A DNA stretch of 64,000 nucleotides from Helopsaltes ochotensis (taxonomy: Eukaryota > Chordata > Aves > Passeriformes > Locustellidae), in the NCBI GenBank assembly GCA_013400155.1, contig VXBM01000022.1, positions 2,506,464 through 2,570,463 of the forward strand, given 5' to 3'. A model generated the notes under the pieces. The model had not been told where the DNA came from and ran no database searches. It saw only the letters and a list, made by a program, of their open reading frames with translations. Shown here one piece after another: positions 50,401 to 62,804 of this stretch. The position numbers were made by a program, and so were the translations under genes. Position 1 is the stretch's first letter, and each line of letters opens with the position of its first letter.

Positions 50401-51330
50401 GTCAGTGTGTTTTCCACTTGGAGAAAGTGGCCTCAAAAGAACAAACTATATAGAAAGCAAGTTTTGAAGATCCTAGCATCCTGAAGCGTATTACTTTGCT
50501 AATTAAATATTGTCTCTTCTCTGTGCTTTTTGCTAAATCTCTTTATTTAACCCCTCTTTACATAAATGCTCAGCATATTAAATAATTATAAATAGTGCAA
50601 TAAGCTTGTCTCTAATTAGGAGAGGAAAACACTCAGTGATGCATGAACTACAGGATAATGTAGAGCTCTCTGTAAATCTGCCCAGGGTTCAGCAGATTGT
50701 ATTACAATCCTTAGGCAATTGCTTTAGATAGCCTGTGTAACATAATGATATCAAACCAGTGTATCATTACATACTCATTTGTAATTAATAAGAACAAAAC
50801 AAGCATTCACTGAACAACTCAGTAAAGTTACATGCTGCTAAAACATTAAATGCAAGAGGTTGAAAGTTTCTTACAATACTGAATATTTTGTGTGTAAAAT
50901 GAATGTGCAAAAGAGCTGAAAATAGTAAAAAAATATTTCTAACATTGGTATCTCCTATTGTATTAATATAATATAAGTTACATAACAATACTTGGGGAAT
51001 AGCGATTTCATCATCTCACCAATCAATTGAATCTTATCAAGGAAGAAATAATGGCATGGTAAAAGAAACTAGCAGAGGCTGCACATTATGTTACATCTTG
51101 AAGGAAATGCCTCATTTCACTTCTACTCTCCAAAGGGCTACAACCAGAACCCTAAGGCCATGCTTTGGGGTGGAAATTAACATAAAACATTTGTGTTTCA
51201 TTACTGGAATTCTACTTCCAGTAGTGTCTGAGAATAGGTTGTCATAGAAGTGAATTTTGTTCACCAATCTGGAGCAGTTGAGATAGGTAATGGGCTGTAG
51301 GCTTTATTTCTTCTTTCAGGATTATGATTT

Positions 51331-51410
51331 TCATAGAATCATAGAATGGTTTAGGTTGGAAAAGACCTCAAAGATCACTGAGTCCAACCATTAATCTTGT
51401 ACTGCTAAGA
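51331..51410 (-). mobile_element. CR1 LINE, short 3'-end fragment
   Basis: The plus strand begins with tcatagaatcatagaatgg and continues gttggaaaagacctcaaag and gtccaacc. This is the antisense of the avian CR1 3' end, with two terminal ATTCTATG-type octamers. Only about 80 bases are recognisable, so the copy is severely 5'-truncated, as is usual for CR1. It carries no coding capacity. The right boundary is uncertain. Confidence 0.95.
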
Positions 51411-51815
51411 CTCCTGTAGTTTAATTCTAGGCTATTTAATGGGTCTCACCCTCCACATGTTTTTTTCTGAGTGCTCCGCTTTCAAACTAAGGAATTACTT
51501 TGGCACCTCAGCTTCATTTTCCTTAATAAATTTCATCATTTTGAGATTCACAGACCGAACTGGATAATGTTACCAAGAACCTAATTCCCGTTCCTGGTCT
51601 ATATAGATTGGACTTGTCCAGCCAGCTGGTGAGGCAGCCAGTGAACTGTTAGCAGCTGTGGGAAATTACTTATAACTTTTAAAAAGAATCCTTGTTGGTC
51701 CTGCTAATTCCTTACTTGGTCTTCCCATCTGTGAGAGATGTGATGTGCCCTGATTGTTATAACTGTTGATGTTTTCATCAATCATTTACTGTAAGATTTT
51801 TTTTTCTTTTTTTTT
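51411..51815. other. Intergenic DNA up to the assembly gap
   Basis: No gene is seen. The sequence ends in a T-rich tract directly at the gap edge, so a homopolymer may be what broke the assembly. Confidence 0.7.
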
Positions 51816-52316
51816 NNNNNNNNNNNNNNNNNNNNNNNNNNNNNNNNNNNNNNNNNNNNNNNNNNNNNNNNNNNNNNNNNNNNNNNNNNNNNNNNNNNNN
51901 NNNNNNNNNNNNNNNNNNNNNNNNNNNNNNNNNNNNNNNNNNNNNNNNNNNNNNNNNNNNNNNNNNNNNNNNNNNNNNNNNNNNNNNNNNNNNNNNNNNN
52001 NNNNNNNNNNNNNNNNNNNNNNNNNNNNNNNNNNNNNNNNNNNNNNNNNNNNNNNNNNNNNNNNNNNNNNNNNNNNNNNNNNNNNNNNNNNNNNNNNNNN
52101 NNNNNNNNNNNNNNNNNNNNNNNNNNNNNNNNNNNNNNNNNNNNNNNNNNNNNNNNNNNNNNNNNNNNNNNNNNNNNNNNNNNNNNNNNNNNNNNNNNNN
52201 NNNNNNNNNNNNNNNNNNNNNNNNNNNNNNNNNNNNNNNNNNNNNNNNNNNNNNNNNNNNNNNNNNNNNNNNNNNNNNNNNNNNNNNNNNNNNNNNNNNN
52301 NNNNNNNNNNNNNNNN
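51816..52316. other. Assembly gap (501 N)
   Basis: A run of 501 undetermined bases. The length may be a placeholder rather than a measured size. Open frames spanning it are artefacts. Confidence 0.99.
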
Positions 52317-55300
52317 GTTACCTGACTTACGAACACAAGTTTTGCTATCTCATTTTGCCATCTGAAAAAAAAAAAAAGTTAATTGTTTCATCTTATACCT
52401 CTTACCTGATTTTTGATTCAGAATAATACAGAATAATTCAGAATTCTTTCTCTTGCTTCAAGCCATAGTGTTATGACCATATGGCTTATTTAGCAGGGAT
52501 TTCATTAGGGAATATGTGAATCCCCATGTTGATTATAAAAACAGGGTTTTTAGCTATTCCTTCAAAGTCTGCATGCAGGGAACTCTACAGTATTAGAAAG
52601 TCATGGGGTTTGTATGCATCAGTTTTTCCTTTACAGAATATTTATAATGCCAGTACTGAAACATGTTACATACATTCAATATTTTGCAGCTTGAAATATT
52701 TTATTCAGCTCACCTAGCATGGAAGCAGAGCTTATCCACAGATAATCTATTATGCTTTCTTTCAAATATTTCCCACACCCCAGCCCTCCATATAATTGAA
52801 GTACCACAGTAGCTGATTCTACTGTAAAGTTCAACAATAATTTTAAATTCCTGGCACTACTCCCAGTGGAGCTATGTTAATTTGCAGCAGCTAAAAATAT
52901 GGCCCAATAGTGCTGTTTTTCTGCATTTCCCCTCCTCCTCAAACAAAACAAAGCATTTAAATGCTTAGAGAACACATTTGTCATATATATGATGCTATTT
53001 AATAATATACTGACAGAGAATAGTATGATGTCTAGAATACTGCGATGATTGCCTTTAATATGTTTCAATAATAGCTTACAGTGAACTGAAATAGTAGTTT
53101 TATATAAAGCATATTAATAATAATAAAAAAAATTAAAAGTGTTCCATTACTCTTGGCTCTTTTTCTCCTGTTTCAGAGCTAATAGTAGAAAGCCTCAGAT
53201 ATACCATTTAGGCATATACTAATTATCAGTTTTTCAAAGTCAAAATAATGCTAATAAACTGGAAAGTTTCACCTACTGGAAATCACCTTCTTAGGAATGG
53301 TTAATCATCATGTTAGGAGCAAAGCCGCATCCCAGTCTATCATGCAGAAAGGAAACCTGGGTGAGGAAGCAGGAGAAGTCATCATCTCTTCATTACCCAT
53401 CCCTATATAGGTCAGTCCACATCTCACTGAAGACTAACTGTGTTGAACAGATGCTGCCCATGTGTGGGGCCTGCCTAGTCGTAGGATGCATATTTAATTA
53501 CCTTTGAATCTATAGAAGACCATAAAACATCATAAATCGACATAAAAAGTATTGAGACCCAGGAGAAAAATCAGGACTAAAAACACCTTCGCAATTAAAA
53601 GAGATATAATATTTCTGGCTTTAAAAAATAAGCAAGAATAAATAGAATTAATTGAGTTATTTGTGGGAATAAGCTATTCCCAGTGTAGGCCATTCCTATT
53701 CATTAGTTAAATATGGGTATATCCTTCCTGCTGCTGGTCTTGTGATACACAGATTCCCGAGTTCCCTCCTGAAGAGGACAGCCTTCTTGAACTGGGACTG
53801 GGTAAATGCCATGTTGATATAAAATGATCATGGACAAGATAAAGCAGTATTTAGCTTAAAAATACTGAATTTTGAAGTGGGATGAATTTTAAATACCAGA
53901 AAGTATACTTTAAAGGAAAAATAGCACAAATATAAAAAAATACTCTGTGTGGATTGCTGACACCTGATTCAAAATCATTCTGAACTTCACTCTACTTAGG
54001 TCTTGGTGATAAAGCTCAGGAAATTCCCAAAGCTGAATGAAAAGCAGAAGGCCTGAATGCTGTTATGTAACAGTTTTGCAGTTGGAAGCAGCGTCATGGA
54101 AGAAAATGAATCATTCATCCTACATGGAGAAAGAAGCAGAGGTAAATTCAGGTTTTCAGGCTAAGAACTTTAGGCATCTCTGTCATTTGAGGTACAGGAG
54201 GAAACTGCGTCACGGGCTTCTGAGTTGGTGGTAAATCTAGACTAAAGGGGAGGAAAAGCTAATTTCCACATTTCTAGTTGCAAAGTCCCTGCCTCAAGGA
54301 CAACATTATCTTTAAATCCTGCCCTTAGGTCAATTGGTGTAGCATAAAGTATTAGAAAGACAGGAGGGATTTAGCCTATGTAGGGATACCAAGAATTGCC
54401 AAAACCACACGTTACAAAATGGACCGAAAGAGGTACTCCACCAACCATTCCGTTCAAGTTAGGTTAGATCCTTGCTCACTTTTTTTTCCTTGCACTGTTC
54501 ATTATGCACTTGTTTCCTCTGGCTGGGGAACAAGTCAGTGCCCTTTCTCACAACAGTACTTTGCAGTCTTCACCTCGTGAGAGATTTTGCCTGATTACTG
54601 GTAAGACCTGCAACATAAAGAACCAACATCCCGAGAAAACAACATTAGTCTAAATCTGATTGATCGTTGCACAGCTATTTGTAAAACATGCATGTTGACA
54701 TAGCAAGGGTCTGAAGATCAACAGTAGTGTGCTCCAAAAAGTCACAATGATCTTTGTATCTTTTTGACTTTCCCACAGGATTGTGGGATAACCACTGCCC
54801 TAAATAGGCAGTCTCAGCACCCTGCCCACCCTCACAGTAGTTGGTACCGATGTGTGCATTCAGTGACTGTCCTTACCCCACTCACTACTTCTTCATGCAG
54901 ATTTTACAAAACATCCCAACAAACTGAATTCTCTATTCTTTGAGTTTTCAGCTGCCCTTACAGTTTTATCTTCTTCCTCCTCCATTGTGTATGATGGTTT
55001 GTGAAAATGCCTTGCCCGGTTCTCATATTTCTTCATGGTATCACAGACAAAGTACACCCATCTGCATTTTGGTCACATTGTTTAGCCACTAACAGGTTCT
55101 TTCAGGTTCTGGAGAAGTTTAACCACCACTGATTTTAAGGGGTTTCTCTTTTATTGTTTCAAAAACTTCTACAAATGCTGACAGGAATGAAAATAAGGTA
55201 CAGTGAAAGCCAATAGAGAGGTGGAAAGTTAATCTCTACTCAGGAATGCATATTAAGATCTTAATGAAATTATGATATTAATGAGTTTCACCTCATATTT

Positions 55301-57860
55301 AGTCCTAGATCCAGCATCCACAGTGTGTCCTGAAATCTCCTAGTAGAGTTTGTTCCAATGTTATTGGATGTTTTCATCAAGGGCCCATAGAAGATGTAAT
55401 TCAACTGTAGAATAAAGATGCTACCAAGATGGGTGAGGCAGTAAATTATGAGATTAGGGACAAAGACACTGTCCAGCAAAATGTACTCTAATTCAAGCAA
55501 GTGCTGTGTAGTGTTTGGATACAAAGAAGGCCAGCTGTTCTCACAGGTGAGAGACCTGTTGAAGCCCTCACGAGAAAAACCCAAGTGTCCTTCACTGACC
55601 TGTTTCAATGTTCTGGCCATAGCCCTTAGTAAAATGTTTGCATATGCTCCAAGGGTAATGCAAGAATAAGCTGGAAAGGCACTTTGTCTCTGAACACAGC
55701 AGTGATAAAACCATTACTAGAATCCTGTTTCTGACTCTTGACAGAAGAGCTATTTAAGCAACAGTGTGAAAATTGCAGAACATACAAAGGGGGTCACAAA
55801 TAAATCAGGTCACAAAAGATACAATTTACAACATGGACACTGAGGAGTACTGCTGGATTTTTTTAAGATCTGATCCATGAACAAAAATTTTGTTCACATA
55901 ATGTCTCGCAGACAAAGGCATTGGAAAAATCCAGTAGCTGCGACTGAAGATAAAGGGGAAAAAAACCAACTTTGAGCCCTAAAATGACACATGATTTTTC
56001 TTAGCTGTGAAGGTGGGTAAAAATTGGATCAGCTTATGAGGAGGCTGTAAATTCATCATAGCTTTAGGTCTGTAAGAAATGATTACATGTCGTCCTATGA
56101 AATGTGCTTTAATCCAGTTCCTGAGCAAATGTCTGCAGACAGAGGTCAAACCAACTGGTTATTGTGGTCCCTACTGACCATCACCTCATGAAAGAAATCC
56201 TTGAAGGACAGAGCGGAGATTTAATTAATCATATTTTAAACTAAAAGCTTTTTATTCATGTTGAGTTTTAACTCTTTCATTTTTTCATGACAGTGATTAC
56301 CAATTCCACAGAGAACAGTTTACAGTAAATATGACTAAGGGCTCAGAAATCATAGTTAAAGTTGAAGTATCATTTTACCAAAATTACTTGGTGTGGAGTC
56401 TGTGGTGGAATTATGTCATTTGGAACAAGTAATGCCTATAATCCACCTACTCCCTTCATTTTTCTTTCTTTTAGTATTAATTCAAATTTTAATAGTATTG
56501 GAAAAAACACAGCTGCTTCTTGTTGAAAAGACAGTTTTTTTCTCTATATTTACAAGAATAATTGGTTCAGTTGGTTGTAGTCCATAAATCTAGCTTTTAA
56601 AAATGAAATTATATCATGAACCATGTTTGTCCACGCTGTTTTCAGTGAAGTTTGTTGTTAACCCTTTTTCTTATACTATGGATGGTTTTGTTCAAAATGT
56701 GATTAAGTCTACTGTTAAGATTTAGAAGAATACTAATGCTCGTACAAATTGTTCAGTTCCATTGTGCAAGTTTCACATTTCACATTATGTTCTGTGTGAT
56801 CTGGAGCAGAACGTGTACTGACAAATGTTCATGCAGTGACTATCAAGGGACAAAATTGAAGCCTAAAACAAGAGAGGAAACATGCATATATATATTTATA
56901 CATCATAGTTGGTTTCTTTAAAAAGCAATTAAGGACTTTGTAGTTCAATATAAAATTATCTGACGACACGTAAAACTAATATCATCAGGATTTTGGATAG
57001 TTGTCTACATGTAGGTGGAAAACCATGAATCAGTTCAATAATTGAGAATAAACTTGTGTATGCAAAATTCTCACACCCCCAGCAGCACATATGTTGCTGA
57101 GAGATGTCACACATATTATGGGGTGGGGAAAGCACAATATTTAAGGGGATTTTTAGAAATGCTACTGGAGCTACTTTCCATATCCTTCTTCTTATAAATT
57201 GATATTATTTATCTGTAACAGTACTCCATAAAATACCTGAAAATAACCTACACTAAGCCTTCTTACCACATTATCATGAGACATAGGGAGGCAACTAGCT
57301 ATGCGTTCCATTGGTAGCCTGCAGATTTCTTGTACTCAAAAGGCTGAAACTGTTATTTCTGGGCCTATAATGTCATGACATAATATACTTAATTAATGGA
57401 AAAGTTTTTTTATGATTTCATGTATAAAAAAATCTGCCAGCAAGGTTACGAAGTTTTCTGAATATCTTTTTTTCTGTATATTTTTACAGAAACATGTTTG
57501 TTCTGGAAAGAGATGCTGTTAGCTAATACCACAAACAAACTAAAATATGTGTGACTATATGATTGTCACGTTTCCTAAAGTGCAATGCATGCCAATATAA
57601 TTTATTTTTACAGGTGTGCATCTTTGGAATGACACCTTGAAAGGTTTTTAAAATTATCTATACATCCTCTCTAAACAAAACCAACTCAAGATGAATCTGT
57701 TTTGTGGCAGCTACTGAGAGTTTGCAACTTAGTTCCACTACAGAGTAGAATTAAATGAAAATCTTTCTAAGAGATTAATTAAAACATAATTCAATGAAAA
57801 ATATTGACAATTCCATCAAAAAGATGGATGTCTAAAATGTTAGGACCTGTCCCAGGATAT
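52317..57860. other. Intergenic DNA, no gene recognised
   Basis: AT-rich sequence. The minus-strand open frame ending at 55288 (110 codons from its ATG, open for about 25 more upstream) is the most protein-like reading here, but I recognise no family. No repeats could be named with confidence. Confidence 0.65.
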
Positions 57861-58850
57861 CACAGAATCATAGTATAGTTTGGGTTGGAAGGGATCTTTA
57901 AAGGTCCTCAAGCTCAACCTCCTTGCAATGTGCAGAGATGTCTTCAACAAGAGCAGTTTCCCAGTGCCCCATCCAGCCTGACCTTGAATGTTTCCAGGGA
58001 TGGGACATCTACCACCTCTTTGGGCAACATGTTCTAGTATTTTACTACCTTTGTAAAAAAACTTTCTTTTTTTATATCCAAGATAAAACCATTTATTATG
58101 ATATCATTTCAGTATGAAACCATTACCCTTGCCCTACCACAACAGGCCCTGCTAAAAATTTGTCCCTGTCTTTCTTATAGGTGCCCTTCAGGTACTGGAA
58201 GGTTGCAATAAGGTCTCACCAGAGCTTTCTCTTCTCCAGGATGAATAACCCCAACTCTCCCAGTTTTAGTTTGTAGCAGAGGTGCTTCATCACTCTAATC
58301 ATTGTGGTGGCCTCCCCTGTACTTGCTCCAGCAGGTCCCTGTCCTTCCTGTGATGGGGCCCCAGAGCTGGATGCAGCACTCCAGGTGGGGTCTCACCAGA
58401 GTGCAGCAGTGGGGTAGAATCCCCTCCCTTGACCAGCCGGCTGCACTGCTCTTGATGCAGCCCAGGATCCAATTGGCTTTCTGGGCTGGGAGGGCACTTT
58501 GCCTGCTCATGTCCAGCCTCTCATGTGCCCCAAGTCCTTCTTGGCAGGGCTGCTCTGGATCTCTTCATCCCCCAGCCTTCTGTTGACACAGATGCAGCAC
58601 CTTGCACCTGGTGTTATTAACGTAATGAGATTCCAATGGGACAATATCATGAGCTTGTCCAGGTCCCTCTGGAAAGCATCCCTTCCTTCAGGGGTATCAA
58701 CTGTATTACTTAGCTTGATGTGGTCTGCAAACGTGCTGAAGGTGCACTTGATCCCTTCGTCTATGTAAATGATAAACACATTAATCTCTACTGTCCCGTG
58801 AGAACACTGCTGGCACTGCTGGCTCCTGGTGGTTCTCTCCACTACCCTGA
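57861..58850 (-). mobile_element. CR1 LINE, about 1 kb 3' fragment with reverse transcriptase C-terminal half
   Basis: The left end carries the terminal CR1 motif (cacagaatcatag, then gtttgggttggaagggatct). Moving right, antisense CR1 phrases follow in order, including ccagcctgaccttgaatgtt, ttctcttctccaggatgaat and ccagagctggatgcagcac. On the minus strand the translation shows decayed reverse transcriptase palm and thumb blocks (STFADHIKLSNTVDTPEGRD, where the catalytic FADD motif reads FADH, and LVRPHLECCIQLWGP). Frameshifts and stops make it inactive. It is 5'-truncated near 58850, and that boundary is approximate. Confidence 0.95.
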
Positions 58851-59197
58851 AGTCCCCTTGCCCCAGTAAAAGGCCCTGTTTAATACTGATACATCTTTCT
58901 GAAACATTTGCATTTGAAAAATTGCCATTTATGCAGAAATGTTCTCAGCCATTTTAATACAAACTTGATTCATAGCCTCTACCAAAAACAGTACAGAAAC
59001 TCCTCTATACTGCATTAAGCATCTTCCATCTACACATATCCTACATACAAGCCCTGTTCCAAGACCTCCACTAACATCTTGATACTCGTGCAGGTGCATG
59101 AAGATCTTGCTGTGCCCATCCTCTTTGAAGACAGAACAGTCATTTCACCTTGTTGCAAAAAATGCAGGGAACTAATTTAGTGGATGATTGTAAGATT

Positions 59198-59220
59198 AAA
59201 AAAAAAAGAAAGAAAAAAAA
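59198..59220 (+). repeat. A-rich tract
   Basis: A10, G, AAA, G, A8 pattern. Low-complexity DNA. Confidence 0.8.
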
Positions 59221-59553
59221 GGAGAAGGGTTCAGAGAAGGAAAACAACACTTTCATTTCTATTAGTTTTTTTTAAATTATGTCAGAGCAGTATTTTTAAA
59301 ATATCTCATATATAAGATATCCAAATAATGATTGAAAACTATTTATATCCCAGCTTTCCCATCACAAGGGAATGCCATATGAAAAGACCATGATCAATAT
59401 TAATCAGTACAACTTCACTGCAGACAAAAACAAAGCACAACAATGTAAGGAAAAATTCATACAAAAAGCCTCTAGTGGCAAAATGAAAAACCTGTAAAAT
59501 CTAAGCCAGTCTAATTCAATAGTTGATTTTGCCCCTCTGCACAGGTCTTGGTG

Positions 59554-59566
59554 GAACGTTCCAGAA
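59554..59566 (+). promoter_or_regulatory. Heat-shock-element-like motif
   Basis: GAACGTTCCAGAA matches GAA-nn-TTC-nn-GAA exactly, the three-unit HSF trimer site. About one such match is expected by chance in 64 kb or a little more, and no promoter is seen next to it. Confidence 0.25.
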
Positions 59567-61922
59567 TGTGGTCTCTTCTGATGAGGGCACCTTTCCCCCC
59601 TCCATGCCTCCCATGTGTCTCACTGTGCTCTCAGCAATCACAGCAGCAGTGCTGGGGATTTAGGAAACTGGTACAAGCAAGAGCACCCTGAGGCTACTGT
59701 GTTGAAACTGGAAAGTAGATCACCATACAGCTGGTCTAGGACCGACCAGCACTAACATGGCTTGCAGCCACCACTGCAAACTGTTCCTCAATTATACTTT
59801 TGCCCTTCAGGTACCAGAAGAGGATTTATGCCATTAGCTCCTATTCCAAGATAATCAAGCTGCTTAATAACTAAACTTCCCATTCTCAAACATTAGAATT
59901 ATTAAAAATATTGTTTTATAATTAGAGGCGTTTGAAAGCAACAGTTTCTACACAAACTACATGCATGATCCTCTCTCTTTCCTTCAGACATTAAAAACAT
60001 CATTTTAAAGCATCTTTGAATATCTTTTAAAGCTATGAAAACTGTTAATAATATTAAATACTATCCGAAGTATTTACTGCAGTAAATGCAACTATTACAA
60101 TATGATAAAATCCCTCCGCTTTAAGCAACCTTCTTTGCATCTTTATGGTACTTTAGCTCCCACTGTTTGTCTAATAGCAAGTATATTAGATCTGGTTAAA
60201 TGCCACAAAGGTTTCTGTGGAAAAGACAGTATAATCTCACATTGCCTAAGGGATGAACAGATTATGCAAGTGGGGTATCAATTTGCCCTTGAGTGAATCA
60301 TTACATTCTTTCAGTGTCCTACATATTTATAGATGCATAGTTATGTCTGGAGACTGTTGTAAAATAACCTCTCTTAAACTCCAAACACTGCAAAAGCTGC
60401 AAACAGATAATTTTCCCTTCTGGGACAGTCTCTTTGTTGTGCTATGTGTGCTAATGTGTAGATCCTGGACCACCACCTTCTCCATTCTCTTTCAACTTCC
60501 ATCTAACTTGGACAGAAACATGCTGGCAGGGCTCAGGATTTTATTATTCAACTTTTGTATGGAATCAATTCTGACAGGCCTTTAACTGAAAGATCCTCAG
60601 AAAAAAATAGGATCTGTGCACAGTCAAACAAATAGTTCTTGTATTTGCTGTGGCTAATGTATGGACTACACTGGACAAAATTTTGATGTAGTACTGCAGG
60701 CATTAATAACATCCAATTCTCATTAATCTATCTAAAACTGGAGATCCAGTTGGAAATGATACTGCAATCTCGCTAAGAAATCGCTGCAGAGAGATAGGCG
60801 GCTGCAGAGGACACTAAAACAGGTGTCTGAGACAGATGAGAACTGATCCCTGGAGGGATCATATGCCATAACTGCACACAGAGAGAGCTGAAATGATTAG
60901 TCAGGGCTGAGCATCTATCTTCCAGATGGTTTAATGTGGGTAAGATGAATCCAACCCTTGCCTTCCAATTCCAATGTTGAAACTATTAAAAAACAAACAA
61001 ATCACTGCAATAAAAATAAAGGTTCCTTTGTCCCCTTTTTCTAACTCTGTAGGGTGCTGAGGAACTTGCAATATGGAATGATCCTGGATGTTATCCAGGG
61101 AGATGCCAAGGACTAACACACAGGAAACCCCAGGCACAGGCTGCGTCTGAACAGGCTCTTCTCTGATCTCTTGGGGGAATAGGTGCCAAACTATGAATAA
61201 ATTACAGGATAGGAGGCAGCAATCACTCAGCTTAGTAGGATAAATATTTGGTTCCTCAACCTAAATAGTTTCCTATCTCTCTCCTGACAGTGGGTGGTGG
61301 CTTTGATGAGGATTGTGGTGGGGTTGTTTTCCCGCTCCATTTTTAAGCTGGATGTGCAGATAGAAGATGTGAAGGGGTAAAAAGAGCCTAAATAAGAGGA
61401 ATGCTAAATTAACCATGCTTAAGTCTCTGTCCTTTTGGTTAAGACCCAATTCCAACTCTGCTCCCAAGAGTCTCATGCCCTGCTAGTGAGGATGTTTGCA
61501 AAAGAAATGGAGAGGAAGCTGCGACAGATGACCCAAACTGACCAAAGGCACATTCCAATAGAATATCATACCCAGTTTATAAATGGGGGATACTCAGAAG
61601 ATGAGCCAATCTAGGTTTAGGAAGGGGGGTCTGGCACTGGTCAATAGGTGGTGACTAATTATGTTGTGCACCACTTTTTCCCATTTTAATTACCATGATT
61701 TATCATTATTACTGGTTTTTATTTTCAATTATTAAACAGTTCTTATCTCAAACTACAAGTTTTACTTTGATTCTCCTCCTCATTCCACCAGGGTGGGGTG
61801 GGAGAGAGAGGGCTTGAACAAGGGACTGTGTAGTGCCTTATTTCCAGCTGGGTTTAAACCATGAAAAACATAAATCATCTTTGCCATTTTCTTCCCCCTG
61901 TGATCCTCACCTTCCCCTTATA

Positions 61923-62740
61923 ACAGAATCATAGAATACCCTGGCTTGGAGGGGACCAAAATGATCACTGAAATCCAGCTTCTGGCTCTATACAGAACAA
62001 CCCCAAAAATCACACTGTATGTTTGAGAGTTATTCAAACATTTATTTAGCTCTGGTAGCCTTGGTGCCTCTTGCCTGGGGAGTTGGTCCAGTGTCCAGCC
62101 ACCTTCTGGTGCGATGAACCTTTGCCTAATATCTACCCTAAATCTTCCCTGACACAACTTCAGGCTAATCCCTCAAGTCCTGTCACTGGTCACTAGAGAG
62201 ATCAGTGTCTGCCCTTCCTCTTTCCCTCATGAGGAAGTTGCAACTGCAATGAGGTCTCCCCTCAGTCTCCTCTTCTCCAGGCTGAACAGACCAAGTGACC
62301 TCAGCCACTCCTCATATGGCTTCCCCTCAAGGCCCTTCACCATCTTTGTTGCCATCCTTTGGACTGTCTCTCATAGTTTTGTATCTTTCTTATATTGTGG
62401 CACCCAAAATTGCCCCCAGAACTTGGGAATGAGGCTGCCCCAGTGCAGAGCACAGCAGGACAATCCTCTCCCTTGCCTGGCTGGCAATGCTGTCCCTGAT
62501 GCACTGCAGAACATGGGGGGCTCTCCTGGATGCCAGGGCACTACTGACTTGTGTTCAAATTTCCAGGACCCCAAGATCCCTTTCTGTGCAGCTGTTTTCC
62601 ACTGTCTCATTCCTCAGTCTGTCCATGCATCCATGGTTGCCCCATCCCAGGTGCAGGAACTTTCCAGTGTTAAACTTAATATGGCTGACAATTGCTTAGC
62701 CCTCTAATCTGTCAAGGTCTCTCTGCAGGTCCTGAGGTGA
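61923..62740 (-). mobile_element. CR1 LINE, about 0.8 kb 3' fragment
   Basis: The left end has the terminal octamers (cagaatcatagaat) followed by cttggaggggacc. Further right are antisense CR1 phrases such as aggtctcccctcagtctcct, ttctccaggctgaacagacc and gtcaaggtctctctgcaggt. Orientation is minus. The copy is 5'-truncated near 62740, next to a TTG/TTA microsatellite. The plus-strand open frame at 62249-62707 is antisense to the element and not a gene. Confidence 0.93.
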
Positions 62741-62756
62741 CTCTATTTCTGTAATT

Positions 62757-62804
62757 ATATTATTACTGTTATTGTTATTGTTGTTGTTGTTGTTACTCTG
62801 TTAT
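62757..62804. repeat. (TTA/TTG)n microsatellite
   Basis: TTATTACTGTTATTG passes into (TTG)5-6. It adjoins the truncated 5' side of the CR1 copy. Confidence 0.85.

Larger units (their letters stand above)
36100..51330. other. Intergenic DNA, no gene recognised
   Basis: AT-rich sequence with scattered simple repeats and no exon I can support. Open frames such as 36520-36765, 39351-39805 and 44905-45190 have no domain character. Stretches near 46440-46700 and 50490-50780 have the look of conserved noncoding DNA and are discussed in the findings. Confidence 0.7.
58851..61922. other. Intergenic DNA, no gene recognised
   Basis: No exon can be supported. It contains an A-rich tract at 59198-59220 and a perfect three-unit heat-shock-element pattern at 59554-59566. 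The open frame at 60253-60585 has no recognised homology. Confidence 0.7.

Noticed and set aside
51766..52365. Open frames of 199 and 184 codons on both strands
   Set aside because: They consist almost wholly of the run of N bases in the assembly gap.
58302..58842. Several 70-110 codon open frames
   Set aside because: They lie inside the CR1 copy. The minus-strand ones are decayed reverse transcriptase, and the plus-strand ones are its antisense.
62249..62707. 152-codon plus-strand open frame
   Set aside because: It is antisense to the CR1 fragment at 61923-62740 and so not a host gene.
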